DNA of 64,000 nucleotides from Sphingomonas sp. SORGH_AS_0879 (GTDB lineage Bacteria > Pseudomonadota > Alphaproteobacteria > Sphingomonadales > Sphingomonadaceae): positions 2,806,001 through 2,870,000 of the forward strand of contig NZ_JAUTBJ010000002.1 in assembly GCF_030819175.1 (NCBI RefSeq), in the 5' to 3' direction. Made by a program: the position numbers and the translations under genes. Positions 28,099-37,127 of the stretch are shown piece by piece; position 1 is the first letter of the stretch; every line of letters begins with the position of its first letter. Below the pieces are notes generated by a model that was not told where the DNA came from, did not search any database, and saw only the letters and a program-made list of their open reading frames with translations.

Positions 28099-28123
28099 GC
28101 TCCTCCCCGCCGGGGGGAGGAGC
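28099..28123. terminator. Hairpin between convergent genes
   Basis: GCTCCTCCCC (28099-28108) and GGGGAGGAGC (28114-28123) form a perfect 10-base stem with a 5-base loop between the receiver gene and the leftward tolC-like gene. There is no poly-T run, so a bidirectional stop is likely but not proven. Confidence 0.55.
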
Positions 28124-28134
28124 ATCCCCGCCGC

Positions 28135-29415
28135 TCAGTCGAACGCCCCCCGCCCCATCCGGCCCGTCGCCCGCAGAAGTGCGGCCTGCGCGGTCAACAC
28201 ATCGACCTGAGCCCGCGCCACTGCGAGTTGAGCGGAGCGATAGCTTTGGTCCGCGACCAGAATGTCGATGGTCGAGCGCAGGCCGAAGCCATATTCCGCC
28301 CGCACGCCCTTGAGCGCCAGGTCCGCCGCCTTCAACCCGTCCGCACTGGCCTTCAGCCGCCCCTCGGCGGCGGTCAGCGAGGCCCAGGCGGTATCCGCCG
28401 CGCGCACGACCGCGCGCGAGGCGGTATCGACATCGAACCGCTCGGCCCGGCGCAGCGCCTCGGCCTGACGCACCCGCGACGCGACCAGCCCCCCGGTCAG
28501 CAGCGGCACCCGCAGCGACAGCCCGGCATTGGCCGCACTGTCGAAGCCGGTGGCATTGCCCCCCACCCATTGCACGCCGCGTCCATAGCTGCCCGCCAGA
28601 TCGAGCGCGGGGGCGCGTTCCGCCCGCGCCTGATCGATCCGCGCGGTCGCCGCATCGACACGGCGTTGCTGCGCCAGCAGAACCGGATTGCTGGTTTCCG
28701 CCGCCTCCCGCGCATCGGCCAGGCTGCGCGGCAGGGCGGAGGGCGGCGCGATGCTGGCCTCCAGCGTCCCCGCATCCCGACCGACCACCGCCCGATAGGC
28801 CGCCGCCGCCGTCGCGGCTTCACCCTCCGCATCGACCAGGTTCGACACGACGCTCGCCCGCTGTGCCTCCAGCTGGGCGACGTCGGTCTTGGTCGCCTGA
28901 CCCAGGCCGTAACGCGAGCGGGCCTCGGCCACCTGGCTGTCGAGCCGCTCGATCCCGACCCGCGCCACCTCGACCGCCTGCTGGGTGTAGAGCAGATCGG
29001 CATAGGCCGCGACGACGCGCTCCAGCACATCGGCCTCGGCATCGCGCAGGGCCTCCCCGCCCGCCGCGACATCGCCGTTCGCCGCCCGCACCGCCGAGGA
29101 AACGCGCCCGCCGGTCCAGATCGGCAGCGTCGCCGATAGGCCGCCCAGCGCGCTGCTCGCGCCGGTGCGCACGCCCGTCTGATCGTAGCCGAGCCGGTCA
29201 TAGCCCGCATTGCCAGTCGCCTCTGCGGTCAGCCGACCCGCCGCCCGGGCCTGGCTGGGGGTTTCGGCCAGCGCATCCTGCCGGGCACGGGCGGCGGCGA
29301 GTTCGGGATTGCCGTCCCACGCCGCCGCGATCGCGTCGCGCAACGTCTCCGCTGAGGCCGGGGTGACCGCGATCAACGCCACCCCGATCAGCAACCATCT
29401 ACCCCGCTTAATCAT
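28135..29415 (-). CDS. TolC family outer membrane efflux protein
   Basis: A 426-residue outer membrane channel with signal peptide MIKRGRWLLIGVALIAVTPASA. Two OEP repeats are visible, for example VLERVVAAYADLLYTQQAVEVARV and VVRAADTAWASLTAAEGRLKASADGL. I use the ATG at 29415 because it directly starts the signal peptide and overlaps the end of the permease gene by eight bases, showing coupling. It is the last gene of the export operon hlyD-ATPase-DUF2807-permease-tolC and would complete the tripartite channel. Confidence 0.9.
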   Translation of the reverse strand: MIKRGRWLLIGVALIAVTPASAETLRDAIAAAWDGNPELAAARARQDALAETPSQARAAGRLTAEATGNAGYDRLGYDQTGVRTGASSALGGLSATLPIWTGGRVSSAVRAANGDVAAGGEALRDAEADVLERVVAAYADLLYTQQAVEVARVGIERLDSQVAEARSRYGLGQATKTDVAQLEAQRASVVSNLVDAEGEAATAAAAYRAVVGRDAGTLEASIAPPSALPRSLADAREAAETSNPVLLAQQRRVDAATARIDQARAERAPALDLAGSYGRGVQWVGGNATGFDSAANAGLSLRVPLLTGGLVASRVRQAEALRRAERFDVDTASRAVVRAADTAWASLTAAEGRLKASADGLKAADLALKGVRAEYGFGLRSTIDILVADQSYRSAQLAVARAQVDVLTAQAALLRATGRMGRGAFD

Positions 29416-31831
29416 GACGCAACGCCCAGGCGGGAGCGGCACGACTGGCCTTGAGCGACTGGCCCAGCACGGTCAGCACTGCGACGGTCAGCGCCACCGC
29501 CGTGGCCGCCGCGAAGTAGAAGGGCGACAGGGTAATGCGATCCTCGAACCCCGCCAGCCACGTCCGCATCGCCACGAAGGCGAGCGGCCAGGCGACCAGA
29601 TTGGCGATCAGCACGGGCCGCAGGAACTGTCCGACCAGCAGCTTGACGATGTCCGTCGCGGACGCCCCGAGGGTCTTGCGGATGCCGATCTCCTTGGTCC
29701 GCCGCGCCGTGTTGAAGGAGGCCAGGCCCCAGAGCCCGACACAGCCGATCAGAACGGCGAGCCCCGCCCCGATACCGAACAGGCGCGTTGCCCGGTCATC
29801 GGCTTCGTAGAACTCCTCCAGCTTCTTCTCCGCCGTGGCGGCGTCGAAGGGCACGTTCGGGACCATCTGCTGCCACAGATGGCGCACCGCCGCCGTCATC
29901 GCCCGTGGATCGCCCTGGAAGCGGATCGTCGCCGCCGAGCCGCCGAGATTGTCCTCGGGCTTGCCATAATAGGTGTAGTAGGTCGCATCATTGGGCGCAC
30001 GCGGCGAAAAGAAGCGCATATCGTCCACCACGCCGATGATCGTGCGCGGCCTGTCCCCGCCTACCGTCTTGCCGACCGCGTCCTCCGGCGTGGTGAAGCG
30101 CAGGGTCGAAAGGGCGCGGCGGTTGATGATGATATTGTTGGGCTGGCCCTTCGCCGACTGCAACACATCGTCGCCGCGATGCTGGTCGTCAAAGAAGCGT
30201 CCTGCGATCAGCCGCGTTCCATATGTCTTGAAGAAGTCCGGTCCGGTTCCGATCCGACGCAATGATGGACCATCTCCGGGGACGCCGGGCAGCGGTACGT
30301 TGTCGGCATTGTTCTGCCCACTGCCACCGACCGCACTATCGCCCAAGGTGGCACTGGTCACGCCCGGCAGCCGTCGAATGGCCTCCAGCACGGCCCGCCG
30401 ACGGGGCGCATCCACCATGGAGTCGCCGATGGATTGCACGACGAGCAACCCGTCTCGACGGAAGCCGAGGTCCGTCGACCGGACATGGCGGGTCTGTGCG
30501 ACCAATATCAGCGTTCCGATCATGAAGGCGATGGCAAGGCCGAATTGAAAGACGACCAGCGCCTCGCGCACGCGAGTGCCCGCACGACCACCGCCGGGCG
30601 CGCGCGCCGACGCCAGCACGCTGGCCGCCGGAAAGCGGGACAGCAGGACCGCCGGATAGACACCCGCCAAGCATCCCACGATCAGGGCCAGCACGGTCAG
30701 GGCTGGGACGACGACGAGATAGGGGATGGCAAGACGCAATCCTCCAGCCGAATTGACCAGCGGCAAAGCGATCTCGGCCAGGATCAAGCCGCCCAGCGCC
30801 GCGATCGCGACGGTCAGGATCGCTTCGCCCAGGAATTGCGCGATCAGGGCGGAGCGGCTGGCACCCAGCACCTTGCGCATCGCGACTTCACGCGCCCGCA
30901 GACCGGATCGGGCGGTGGCCAGGTTCACATAGTTCACGATCGCGATGACCAGTGTCAGGATACCGACCAGCCCCAAGGTCACCATGGTCAGCTTGCGGCT
31001 GGCGCTTGCCTGCCCCTCGGGTTCGAGGTGCATCTTCTCGATCGGCATGACACCGATGCTCACCGATTTGGAGGCATCCTTGCCCATGTCGGCCAGGGCC
31101 CGACGATCGGTGAACCCCGGCATCTTTCCGGTAAAGGCGCTCGCCGCTTGCGGCGTGTCGAACCGCAGGAAGGTCTGGAGGGACGTACTGCCCCAGTGAT
31201 TCCACCACTTCGCGGCATAGGCGGGTGGCGTGCGGGGCAGCGGTAGAAGGATCGTGATCTTGAGTTCGCTATTGTCGGGCAGATCCTTGAAGACGCCCGC
31301 GACCCGGTAGCTGGCAACATCATCCATGGCGATCGTGATGGACCGTCCGACAGGATCGGCCCCTCCGAAATATTTCCGCGCCATCTTCTCGCTGATCAGC
31401 ACATTGGTCGGCGCGCGCAAGGCGTCCCGAGAACCGCGAACCAGCGGGAGATCGAACACGCGAAAGAAGTCGGGATCGACGCGGACGACGTCCTCACTCG
31501 TCGCGACACGCCCCTGGACCACCGTTCCGCCGGTTCGGATACGCGTGCCCACCACGCCGGGGAAATCTTCTCGCAACTGATCGAGCAGACCGCCCATCGT
31601 CCAATTGCTGGGCCCGTTGAACGGGCTTTCCGGCATGTTCCATATCGTCTGGACGACATAGATCTTCCGATACTCCGGCAGCCATTTCTCATAGCTGGTT
31701 TCGAACCGGACATAGAGGCCCAGCACCAGGAAGACGGCGATGCCCACCGCCAGCCCCCCGATATTGAGCGCGGCGAACAGCTTGTGGCGCACAAGCGAGC
31801 GATAGAGCGACAGAAGCGCGAAGCGGTTCAT
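29408..31831 (-). CDS. MacB/FtsX-like ABC transporter permease
   Basis: An 807-residue inner membrane permease. It begins MNRFALLSLYRSLVRHKLFAALNIGGLAVGIAVFLVL, then has a large periplasmic MacB_PCD domain, three transmembrane segments around ARSGLRAREVAMRKVLGASR, and a second copy of the module ending with TKEIGIRKTLGASATDIVKLL. This duplicated FtsX layout with about eight membrane helices is typical of permeases that work with a separate ATPase and need a TolC partner. GGGGGA precedes the ATG at 31831; an upstream in-frame extension to 32002 overlaps the DUF2807 gene and lacks family sequence. Confidence 0.92.
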   Translation of the reverse strand: MNRFALLSLYRSLVRHKLFAALNIGGLAVGIAVFLVLGLYVRFETSYEKWLPEYRKIYVVQTIWNMPESPFNGPSNWTMGGLLDQLREDFPGVVGTRIRTGGTVVQGRVATSEDVVRVDPDFFRVFDLPLVRGSRDALRAPTNVLISEKMARKYFGGADPVGRSITIAMDDVASYRVAGVFKDLPDNSELKITILLPLPRTPPAYAAKWWNHWGSTSLQTFLRFDTPQAASAFTGKMPGFTDRRALADMGKDASKSVSIGVMPIEKMHLEPEGQASASRKLTMVTLGLVGILTLVIAIVNYVNLATARSGLRAREVAMRKVLGASRSALIAQFLGEAILTVAIAALGGLILAEIALPLVNSAGGLRLAIPYLVVVPALTVLALIVGCLAGVYPAVLLSRFPAASVLASARAPGGGRAGTRVREALVVFQFGLAIAFMIGTLILVAQTRHVRSTDLGFRRDGLLVVQSIGDSMVDAPRRRAVLEAIRRLPGVTSATLGDSAVGGSGQNNADNVPLPGVPGDGPSLRRIGTGPDFFKTYGTRLIAGRFFDDQHRGDDVLQSAKGQPNNIIINRRALSTLRFTTPEDAVGKTVGGDRPRTIIGVVDDMRFFSPRAPNDATYYTYYGKPEDNLGGSAATIRFQGDPRAMTAAVRHLWQQMVPNVPFDAATAEKKLEEFYEADDRATRLFGIGAGLAVLIGCVGLWGLASFNTARRTKEIGIRKTLGASATDIVKLLVGQFLRPVLIANLVAWPLAFVAMRTWLAGFEDRITLSPFYFAAATAVALTVAVLTVLGQSLKASRAAPAWALRHD

Positions 31832-31856
31832 GGTTGCGTTCCCCCGGACGAAGCGG

Positions 31857-32612
31857 TCATTGGCCGCAGGCGATGCGGGCGAGCCCGCTCTTGGAGACGG
31901 TGCACTGCGGATCGCCCGCGACGGAGACGTTCGCCATGCCACTTGCGCCGACCTGCGCCCGTTGCGCGCTTCCGGTGCGGACCTTGGCCGTTCCGCTCGC
32001 ACCGATCGTCACGTCGGGCGCGGACAAGCCGCGGGCATCCACATCGCTGGCCCCGCTGCTGTCGATGGTAAGCCGACGTACGGAGCCTTCGACGCGGAGG
32101 ACGCTGGCCCCCGAGGTGCCGAGGCTCGCCCGCTCGGCCTGGAGGCTGCGGACCGTCACCACGCTCGCCCCCGACAGACCGAAGCTGGCCGCATCGCTTC
32201 GCAGGGCGGGCAGGCGGACCACGCCCGCCCCGCTCGCATTGAGCGCGAAGACGGGGTGGTCGAGCGCGGGCAGGTTCATTTCCGCCGCGCCGCTCACGTC
32301 CACGGCCTTCAGCGCCGGAAGGGTGACCGCGATCGCCACGCGCCGGTCATGGCCGTTGCAGCTATCATTCCGGCGACGGATACGCAGGGTCGAGCCATTG
32401 GTATCGATGCGCAGATTGTCGATATTGGCGGCACGCCCCCGCGCCGTCACGGCATAGGCCGATCCCAGCGCCACGGTGACGATATCGCACCCGCCCAGTT
32501 CGATGCGGTCGAAGCCGCGCATGTCGAAACCCCGCGAGACCTGCGTGCCTTCCTGCGCCGACGCCGCGACGGCGGCGAGCGACAGAAGGGCGATGGCGGA
32601 CATCATCTTCAT
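31857..32612 (-). CDS. DUF2807 (GIN domain) exported beta-helix protein
   Basis: A 251-residue protein with a signal peptide (MKMMSAIALLSLAAVAASA). The rest is made of short repeats of the type SGASVVTVRSL and TSGASVLRVEG, which fold as a right-handed beta solenoid in the DUF2807 family. The start at 32612 has AAGGGG upstream; a GTG one codon earlier is also possible. It sits between the ATPase and the permease of a MacAB-like operon with gaps of 15 and 25 bases, so it is probably a periplasmic accessory of that transporter, but its role is unknown. Confidence 0.8.
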   Translation of the reverse strand: MKMMSAIALLSLAAVAASAQEGTQVSRGFDMRGFDRIELGGCDIVTVALGSAYAVTARGRAANIDNLRIDTNGSTLRIRRRNDSCNGHDRRVAIAVTLPALKAVDVSGAAEMNLPALDHPVFALNASGAGVVRLPALRSDAASFGLSGASVVTVRSLQAERASLGTSGASVLRVEGSVRRLTIDSSGASDVDARGLSAPDVTIGASGTAKVRTGSAQRAQVGASGMANVSVAGDPQCTVSKSGLARIACGQ

Positions 32613-32627
32613 CACGAATTCCCCTTG

Positions 32628-33305
32628 TCAGATCGCGCGCATGGCGCTGGCGACGATGCGGCCGTCGAGCATGTCGATGCGCCGCTTGGCGAGGTCGGCA
32701 TGGCTGGGCGAGTGGGTCACCATTACGATGGTCGCGCCCGCTTCGTTCAGGCCGGTCAGGATGTTCATCACCTGCTCGCCATTGGCAGTGTCGAGGTTGC
32801 CGGTCGGCTCGTCCGCCAGGATCAGCTTGGGATCGCCGACGATGGCGCGGGCGATGGCGGCGCGCTGCTGCTGACCGCCCGAAAGCTGGTGCGGGAAGTG
32901 ACGGGCGCGGTGGGCGATGCCGACCTTGTCCATCGCCGCCGCCACCCGGCCGCGTCGGTCACCGACATCGCGGCGATAGGCCAAGCCCAGCGCCACATTC
33001 TCCTCGATGGTCAGTTCGTCGATCAGGTTGAAGCTCTGGAAGACAAAGCCCAGCGTCTCGGCACGGAACTTGGCCAGTTCCTTCTCGTCCATCGCTGCCA
33101 GGTCGCGGTCGCCGAACATGTACCGCCCGCCGGTCGGCCGATCGACCGTGCCCAGGGTGTTGAGCAAGGTCGACTTGCCGCAGCCCGAGGGGCCCATGAT
33201 GGCCAGGAATTCTCCTTGCGCGACATGCAGGTCGATATCGTGGAGCGCGGTCGTCTCGACCTCGTCGGAGACGTAGCGGCGCTGAATATTTTCCAGTCGG
33301 ATCAT
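32628..33305 (-). CDS. ABC transporter ATP-binding protein (MacB/LolD type)
   Basis: A 225-residue nucleotide-binding subunit. Walker A is MGPSGCGKST, the Q-loop is FVFQSFNL, the signature is HQLSGGQQQR, Walker B is LILADEPTGNLD, and the switch His is in MVTHSP. This MacB/LolD-like sequence belongs with FtsX-type permeases, and one lies two genes downstream. AGGGGGA precedes the ATG at 33305; a longer frame runs through the hlyD gene and is spurious. Mechanotransmission rather than classical transmembrane transport is expected for this class. Confidence 0.94.
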   Translation of the reverse strand: MIRLENIQRRYVSDEVETTALHDIDLHVAQGEFLAIMGPSGCGKSTLLNTLGTVDRPTGGRYMFGDRDLAAMDEKELAKFRAETLGFVFQSFNLIDELTIEENVALGLAYRRDVGDRRGRVAAAMDKVGIAHRARHFPHQLSGGQQQRAAIARAIVGDPKLILADEPTGNLDTANGEQVMNILTGLNEAGATIVMVTHSPSHADLAKRRIDMLDGRIVASAMRAI

Positions 33306-33319
33306 GATGCAGGTCCCCC

Positions 33320-34624
33320 TTATCGGATGTTCAATATGTCGCCCTTCACGGACGAGGTGTTGCTGATGACGATGCGTTCGCCGGGATTGAGGCCGGACAG
33401 GATCTCGACCTGTTCGGGGTTGCGGCGCCCGATGCGGACGGCCCGGCGGCGGGCATGGGCCCCGTCGGCATCGAGCACGAAGGCCGAACTGCCGCCTGCT
33501 TCCAGCCAGCCGCCGACCGGCGCCACCACCGCACGGCTCGCAGCGCCCAGGGTGATGCGGATATCGATGGTCTGCCCGCGATTGAGGCCCTGAGGCGCAC
33601 GGTCGAAGGTCAGCTCCACCTGGAACCGCCCGTCCTTCACGGCGGGCAGCACCTTCGACACGGTCAGCTTCGCGCCGTCCGAGGTCGTCGCCCTCTGCCC
33701 CACCGCGACGCGGCCCAGATAATATTCGTCGACCTGCGCGACCAGCTTCCACGAGCCTTCGCTGTCGACCTGTCCCGCCGGATCGCCGGGCTTCAGCGTC
33801 TGCCCCGGCTGGATGACGAAGTTGGTCAGCCGACCGCCGGACGGCGCGCGAATGGTCAGCCCTTCGAGCCCCGCGCGCACCGCCGCCATATTGCCCGACA
33901 ACCGCGTCTGGGTGTCGGACAGGCGGGCGGCCTGGGTCGCGGTGATCCGCGCCTCGGTCGCGCGGCCCGACTTCAACTGGGCGAGGCGCTTCTCCTGATA
34001 AGCCGCCTCTTCCTCGAAACTCTTCACGCCCGCATCCGACAGGAATCCCTGGTCGTGAAGCTGACGGCGAATGCCCAGGTCGCGGCGCGCCTTGATGAGA
34101 TCATATTCGGCCTGCGCGACCTGGCCCGCCCGGTCGAGCTTGTTGCGCTCGATCCCCAGCCCTTCGCTCGCCACGCCGCCCAGCTGGCTGGCGATCTGCG
34201 CCTCACGGGTCAGCACGTCGAGCTTGAGTTGCGGGTTGGCCAGGGTGGCGAGCGGCTGTCCCTCGGTCACCATCTGGCCGTCCTGCGCCAGCAGCTTCTC
34301 GACCTGCCCGCCCGACAGCACGCCGACCAGCGTCGTCACGCGCGGGGTGACGGTGGCGCGCACCGGCAGGTAATCGTCGAAGGCGGCGCGCGTGACCTCC
34401 CCCGTCTCGATATTGGCGGAGGCGATGTCGGTGGAACCGGCGGCCGGCAGGAAGCGCCAGATCAGCGCTGCCGCCACGATCACCAGCGCCGCGATCATCA
34501 CCGGCTTGCGCCGCCACCAGGGCGTCGCCTTGCGCGCGATACGGCGATCCATCGCCGCCCCCGGAGCCGGTCCGCCGTCCCCGGCAGCGGAAGTGTTTGC
34601 GCCTGTGCTGTGTTCGGTCATCAT
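33320..34624 (-). CDS. HlyD/MacA-like periplasmic adaptor protein
   Basis: A 434-residue membrane fusion protein. A short cytoplasmic N-terminus is followed by one transmembrane segment (VMIAALVIVAAALIWRFL, about 42-59), a biotinyl-lipoyl-like half (GQVEKLLAQDGQMVTEGQPLATL), a long alpha-helical hairpin (about 130-240) that meets TolC, the second lipoyl half (LTIRAPSGGRLTNFVIQPGQTL) and beta-barrel/MPD domains. It is the first gene of the leftward export operon and divergent from the two-component pair, which is the likely regulator. Confidence 0.9.
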   Translation of the reverse strand: MMTEHSTGANTSAAGDGGPAPGAAMDRRIARKATPWWRRKPVMIAALVIVAAALIWRFLPAAGSTDIASANIETGEVTRAAFDDYLPVRATVTPRVTTLVGVLSGGQVEKLLAQDGQMVTEGQPLATLANPQLKLDVLTREAQIASQLGGVASEGLGIERNKLDRAGQVAQAEYDLIKARRDLGIRRQLHDQGFLSDAGVKSFEEEAAYQEKRLAQLKSGRATEARITATQAARLSDTQTRLSGNMAAVRAGLEGLTIRAPSGGRLTNFVIQPGQTLKPGDPAGQVDSEGSWKLVAQVDEYYLGRVAVGQRATTSDGAKLTVSKVLPAVKDGRFQVELTFDRAPQGLNRGQTIDIRITLGAASRAVVAPVGGWLEAGGSSAFVLDADGAHARRRAVRIGRRNPEQVEILSGLNPGERIVISNTSSVKGDILNIR

Positions 34625-34666
34625 GGGATCAATGTCACCCAGGACGGCCGAAAAACCTAAAGCACT

Positions 34667-35983
34667 ATGAAACCGCCACTTTCCTCCACCGCCGCCGAAT
34701 CGGACCGTTCGGGACCGAACGCACCGTCCACAAATGGACGGTCAGAAGACGGGTCAAGCCCGCTTTCGATCCTGCTCATCGACGACAATCCGCGCATCGC
34801 CGAATCGCTGGCCATCGCGATCGATCTGGCCGGGCACAGGCTGGACGTGGCGAACGGGCCGGAAGAGGGTTTCTCGCGGCTGGCGGCGCGCCGATACGAT
34901 GCGATCCTGCTCGACCTGAACTATGCCGCCGGTCGCACCGATGGCGGCGAAGGGCTGACCATGCTTGCCCGGCTGCTGGCGGACGATCCCGCCGCCTGCA
35001 TCATCGTCATCACGGCGCATAGCGGCATCCGGCTGGCCGTCACCGCGATGCAGGCGGGCGCGCGCGACTTCGTGATGAAGCCGTGGCGCAATGCCGAACT
35101 GATCGCCAAGATCGAGGTCGCGGTCCGGCGACGCCCGGCGCCAGCGGACCAGGCCCATATCGCCGACGCCCCGTCCCCCGCCGCCGATCCCGTCCGCCTG
35201 CTGGGCGACAGTGCCGCGATCGAGCATGTCCGCACGATGATCCGCCGGATCGCCCCGACCATGGCCGGGGTGGTCGTTACCGGGCCATCGGGCGCGGGAC
35301 GCAGCCTGATCGCCGCCGCGATCCACGCCGCATCGGCGGGGGCGGATCGACCCATGACGCGGATCGACCTGCGCGACCCGCTGGCCTGGGAACGGCTGGA
35401 CGGGAGCGGCAATGGCGCGACTTGGCTGCTGCGCCACCCGGATCAACTCGATGCGATCGGACAGGCGCGGCTGCTCGACCGGCTGTCGGCGGCGGATCGC
35501 TTCATCGCCATCGCCGACGATGCCCGCGCCATCACCCCCGGGCTCGCCCGGCGGATCGCGACGGTGGAGATCGCCGCCCCCTCGCTCGACCAGCGACGCG
35601 CCGACATCCCCGTCCTCGCCCGCCATTTCGCGCGGGTCGCGGCGGAGCGGCATGGCCGCCCCCTGCCCCGCTTCACCCCCGCCGCCGAGGCGCTGTTCGC
35701 CACCGCGCATTGGCCCGACGAAGCCCGAGGGCTGGCCGCCGCGATCGAGCGGGCGTTGCTGCTCGGCGATGACGGCGTGATCGAGGCGGCGCTGCTCGCC
35801 CCCGCCGCGCCCATCGCTTCGGCCGCCGCTCCGGGCCGGGTGAGCTTCGACCTGGATGAAACCGAGCGGACGATGATCGAGGCCGCGCTGGTCGAGCATC
35901 ATCACAATGTCACCCAGGCGGCGCATGCGCTGGGGCTCAGCCGGGGTGCGCTGTATCGACGGATGGCACGACATGGGCTTTGA
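34667..35983 (+). CDS. NtrC-family response regulator with degenerate AAA+ domain
   Basis: A 438-residue regulator. After a 30-residue leader there is a receiver domain (ILLIDDNPRIAESL, Asp in ILLDLNYA, Lys in VMKPW). The central region (about 180-375) follows the NtrC layout but is degraded: Walker A reads GPSGAGRS with Arg instead of Lys, the sigma54-contacting GAFTGA loop is absent, and the Walker B strand is not recognisable. The C-terminus has a Fis-type helix-turn-helix (ERTMIEAALVEHHHNVTQAAHALGLSRGALYRRM). It probably binds DNA under phosphorylation control without activating sigma54. It overlaps the kinase gene by 11 bases. Confidence 0.88.
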   Translation: MKPPLSSTAAESDRSGPNAPSTNGRSEDGSSPLSILLIDDNPRIAESLAIAIDLAGHRLDVANGPEEGFSRLAARRYDAILLDLNYAAGRTDGGEGLTMLARLLADDPAACIIVITAHSGIRLAVTAMQAGARDFVMKPWRNAELIAKIEVAVRRRPAPADQAHIADAPSPAADPVRLLGDSAAIEHVRTMIRRIAPTMAGVVVTGPSGAGRSLIAAAIHAASAGADRPMTRIDLRDPLAWERLDGSGNGATWLLRHPDQLDAIGQARLLDRLSAADRFIAIADDARAITPGLARRIATVEIAAPSLDQRRADIPVLARHFARVAAERHGRPLPRFTPAAEALFATAHWPDEARGLAAAIERALLLGDDGVIEAALLAPAAPIASAAAPGRVSFDLDETERTMIEAALVEHHHNVTQAAHALGLSRGALYRRMARHGL

Positions 35984-37112
35984 TCGGGCCCATGCCCGGA
36001 TGATCGCGACCGCGCTCACCGCGCTGGCGCTGACCGGCAGCGGGGCGCTGCTGGTGCTGGCATGGCAGAACGGCATGTTCGCGTCGGTGCTGGGGCTGAG
36101 CCTGTGCTCCGTCTGGGCGATCCTGGCGGCGTGCTGGACGATCGCGCGGCGGCCCGCTTCGCCCGGATCGTCCGAAGCCGTGCGGACCACCGACGATCGC
36201 CCGCCGCTGGCCGCGCTGGTCGACCAGATCCCCCTGCCCCTGCTGCGCATCGATCGCGGGCGGGCGCGGGCGATCAACCGGGCCAGCCGCACCCTGTTCG
36301 CGACCGACGATCGGCTGACCCCGACCCCGCCCGCGCTGCTCGATCCCCGGGAGAGCCGGTTGCGCCACGAAGGGCGAAGCTGGCGCATCGAGCGGGTCGC
36401 GAGCAGCGAGCAGGCGCTGGTGATCCTGATCGATATCGAGGTGGAGCGGCGCGCGGCGGAGGCCCATGCGGATAACGAGATGATCGATATCCTCGGCCAC
36501 GAACTGCTCAACGGATTGTCACCGATCGTCTCGCTGGCGGACAGCGCCCTGGTCGCGGCGGAGCGGTCCGACCGACGGCTGCCAGGCATATTGGCGACGC
36601 TGGCGCGGCGGATCGAGGGGCTGGAGCGCTTCACCCGCGCCTATCGGACGCTCGCCCGCCTGCCGATGCCGGTGCGCACGCCGCTGCTTCCCGTCATATT
36701 GGCGGAGGATTTGGGACGCCTGTTCGCCGAACGCTTCGAGGGGCGCGTCGCCCTGTCGATCCGCGTGCCACCGGGCATCATCGGCACTTGCGACCGGGAT
36801 CAGATGACCCAGGCGGTCTGGGCCCTGCTCCAGAACGCGGCGGAGGCCGCGCTGGAGGGGGCGGTCGCGCCCAGGGTCACCCTCTCCTTCCAGGGGGATG
36901 GCAAAAGCTTCCGGGTCAGCGTGGCCGATAGCGGGGGCGGTGTCGCAGCGCCCGAACGAGCCCGCATCTTCCGCCCCTTCCACACCACCAAGCCCGAGGG
37001 ATCGGGCATCGGCCTGACCCTCGCCCGCCGGATCGCCAGGGCGCATGGCGGCGACCTGACGCTGCTGCCCATCGCCGAGACGACCTTCGAGATGACGATC
37101 CCGGCGGCCTGA
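35973..37112 (+). CDS. Membrane histidine kinase, partner of the adjacent regulator
   Basis: A 379-residue sensor kinase with two N-terminal transmembrane helices (about 10-55), a short PAS-like region (PLAALVDQIPLPLLRIDRGRARAINRASR), the phospho-acceptor box MIDILGHELLNGLSPI, and an HATPase_c domain with LLQNAAEAAL, VADSGGGV and GSGIGLTLARRI. I start at the ATG at 35973, which precedes the first helix and overlaps the regulator gene by 11 bases; a longer frame to 35907 reads through the regulator's end. It lacks a large periplasmic domain, so it may sense a membrane or cytoplasmic signal. It likely controls the divergent export operon. Confidence 0.9.
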   Translation: MGFDRAHARMIATALTALALTGSGALLVLAWQNGMFASVLGLSLCSVWAILAACWTIARRPASPGSSEAVRTTDDRPPLAALVDQIPLPLLRIDRGRARAINRASRTLFATDDRLTPTPPALLDPRESRLRHEGRSWRIERVASSEQALVILIDIEVERRAAEAHADNEMIDILGHELLNGLSPIVSLADSALVAAERSDRRLPGILATLARRIEGLERFTRAYRTLARLPMPVRTPLLPVILAEDLGRLFAERFEGRVALSIRVPPGIIGTCDRDQMTQAVWALLQNAAEAALEGAVAPRVTLSFQGDGKSFRVSVADSGGGVAAPERARIFRPFHTTKPEGSGIGLTLARRIARAHGGDLTLLPIAETTFEMTIPAA

Positions 37113-37127
37113 CGGGCCGGGGCCGGT

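Noticed and set aside
28135..37112. Type I secretion system for a dedicated protein substrate
   Set aside because: The ATPase is MacB/LolD-like with a separate FtsX-type permease, not an HlyB-type fused exporter, and there is no RTX or double-Gly substrate nearby.
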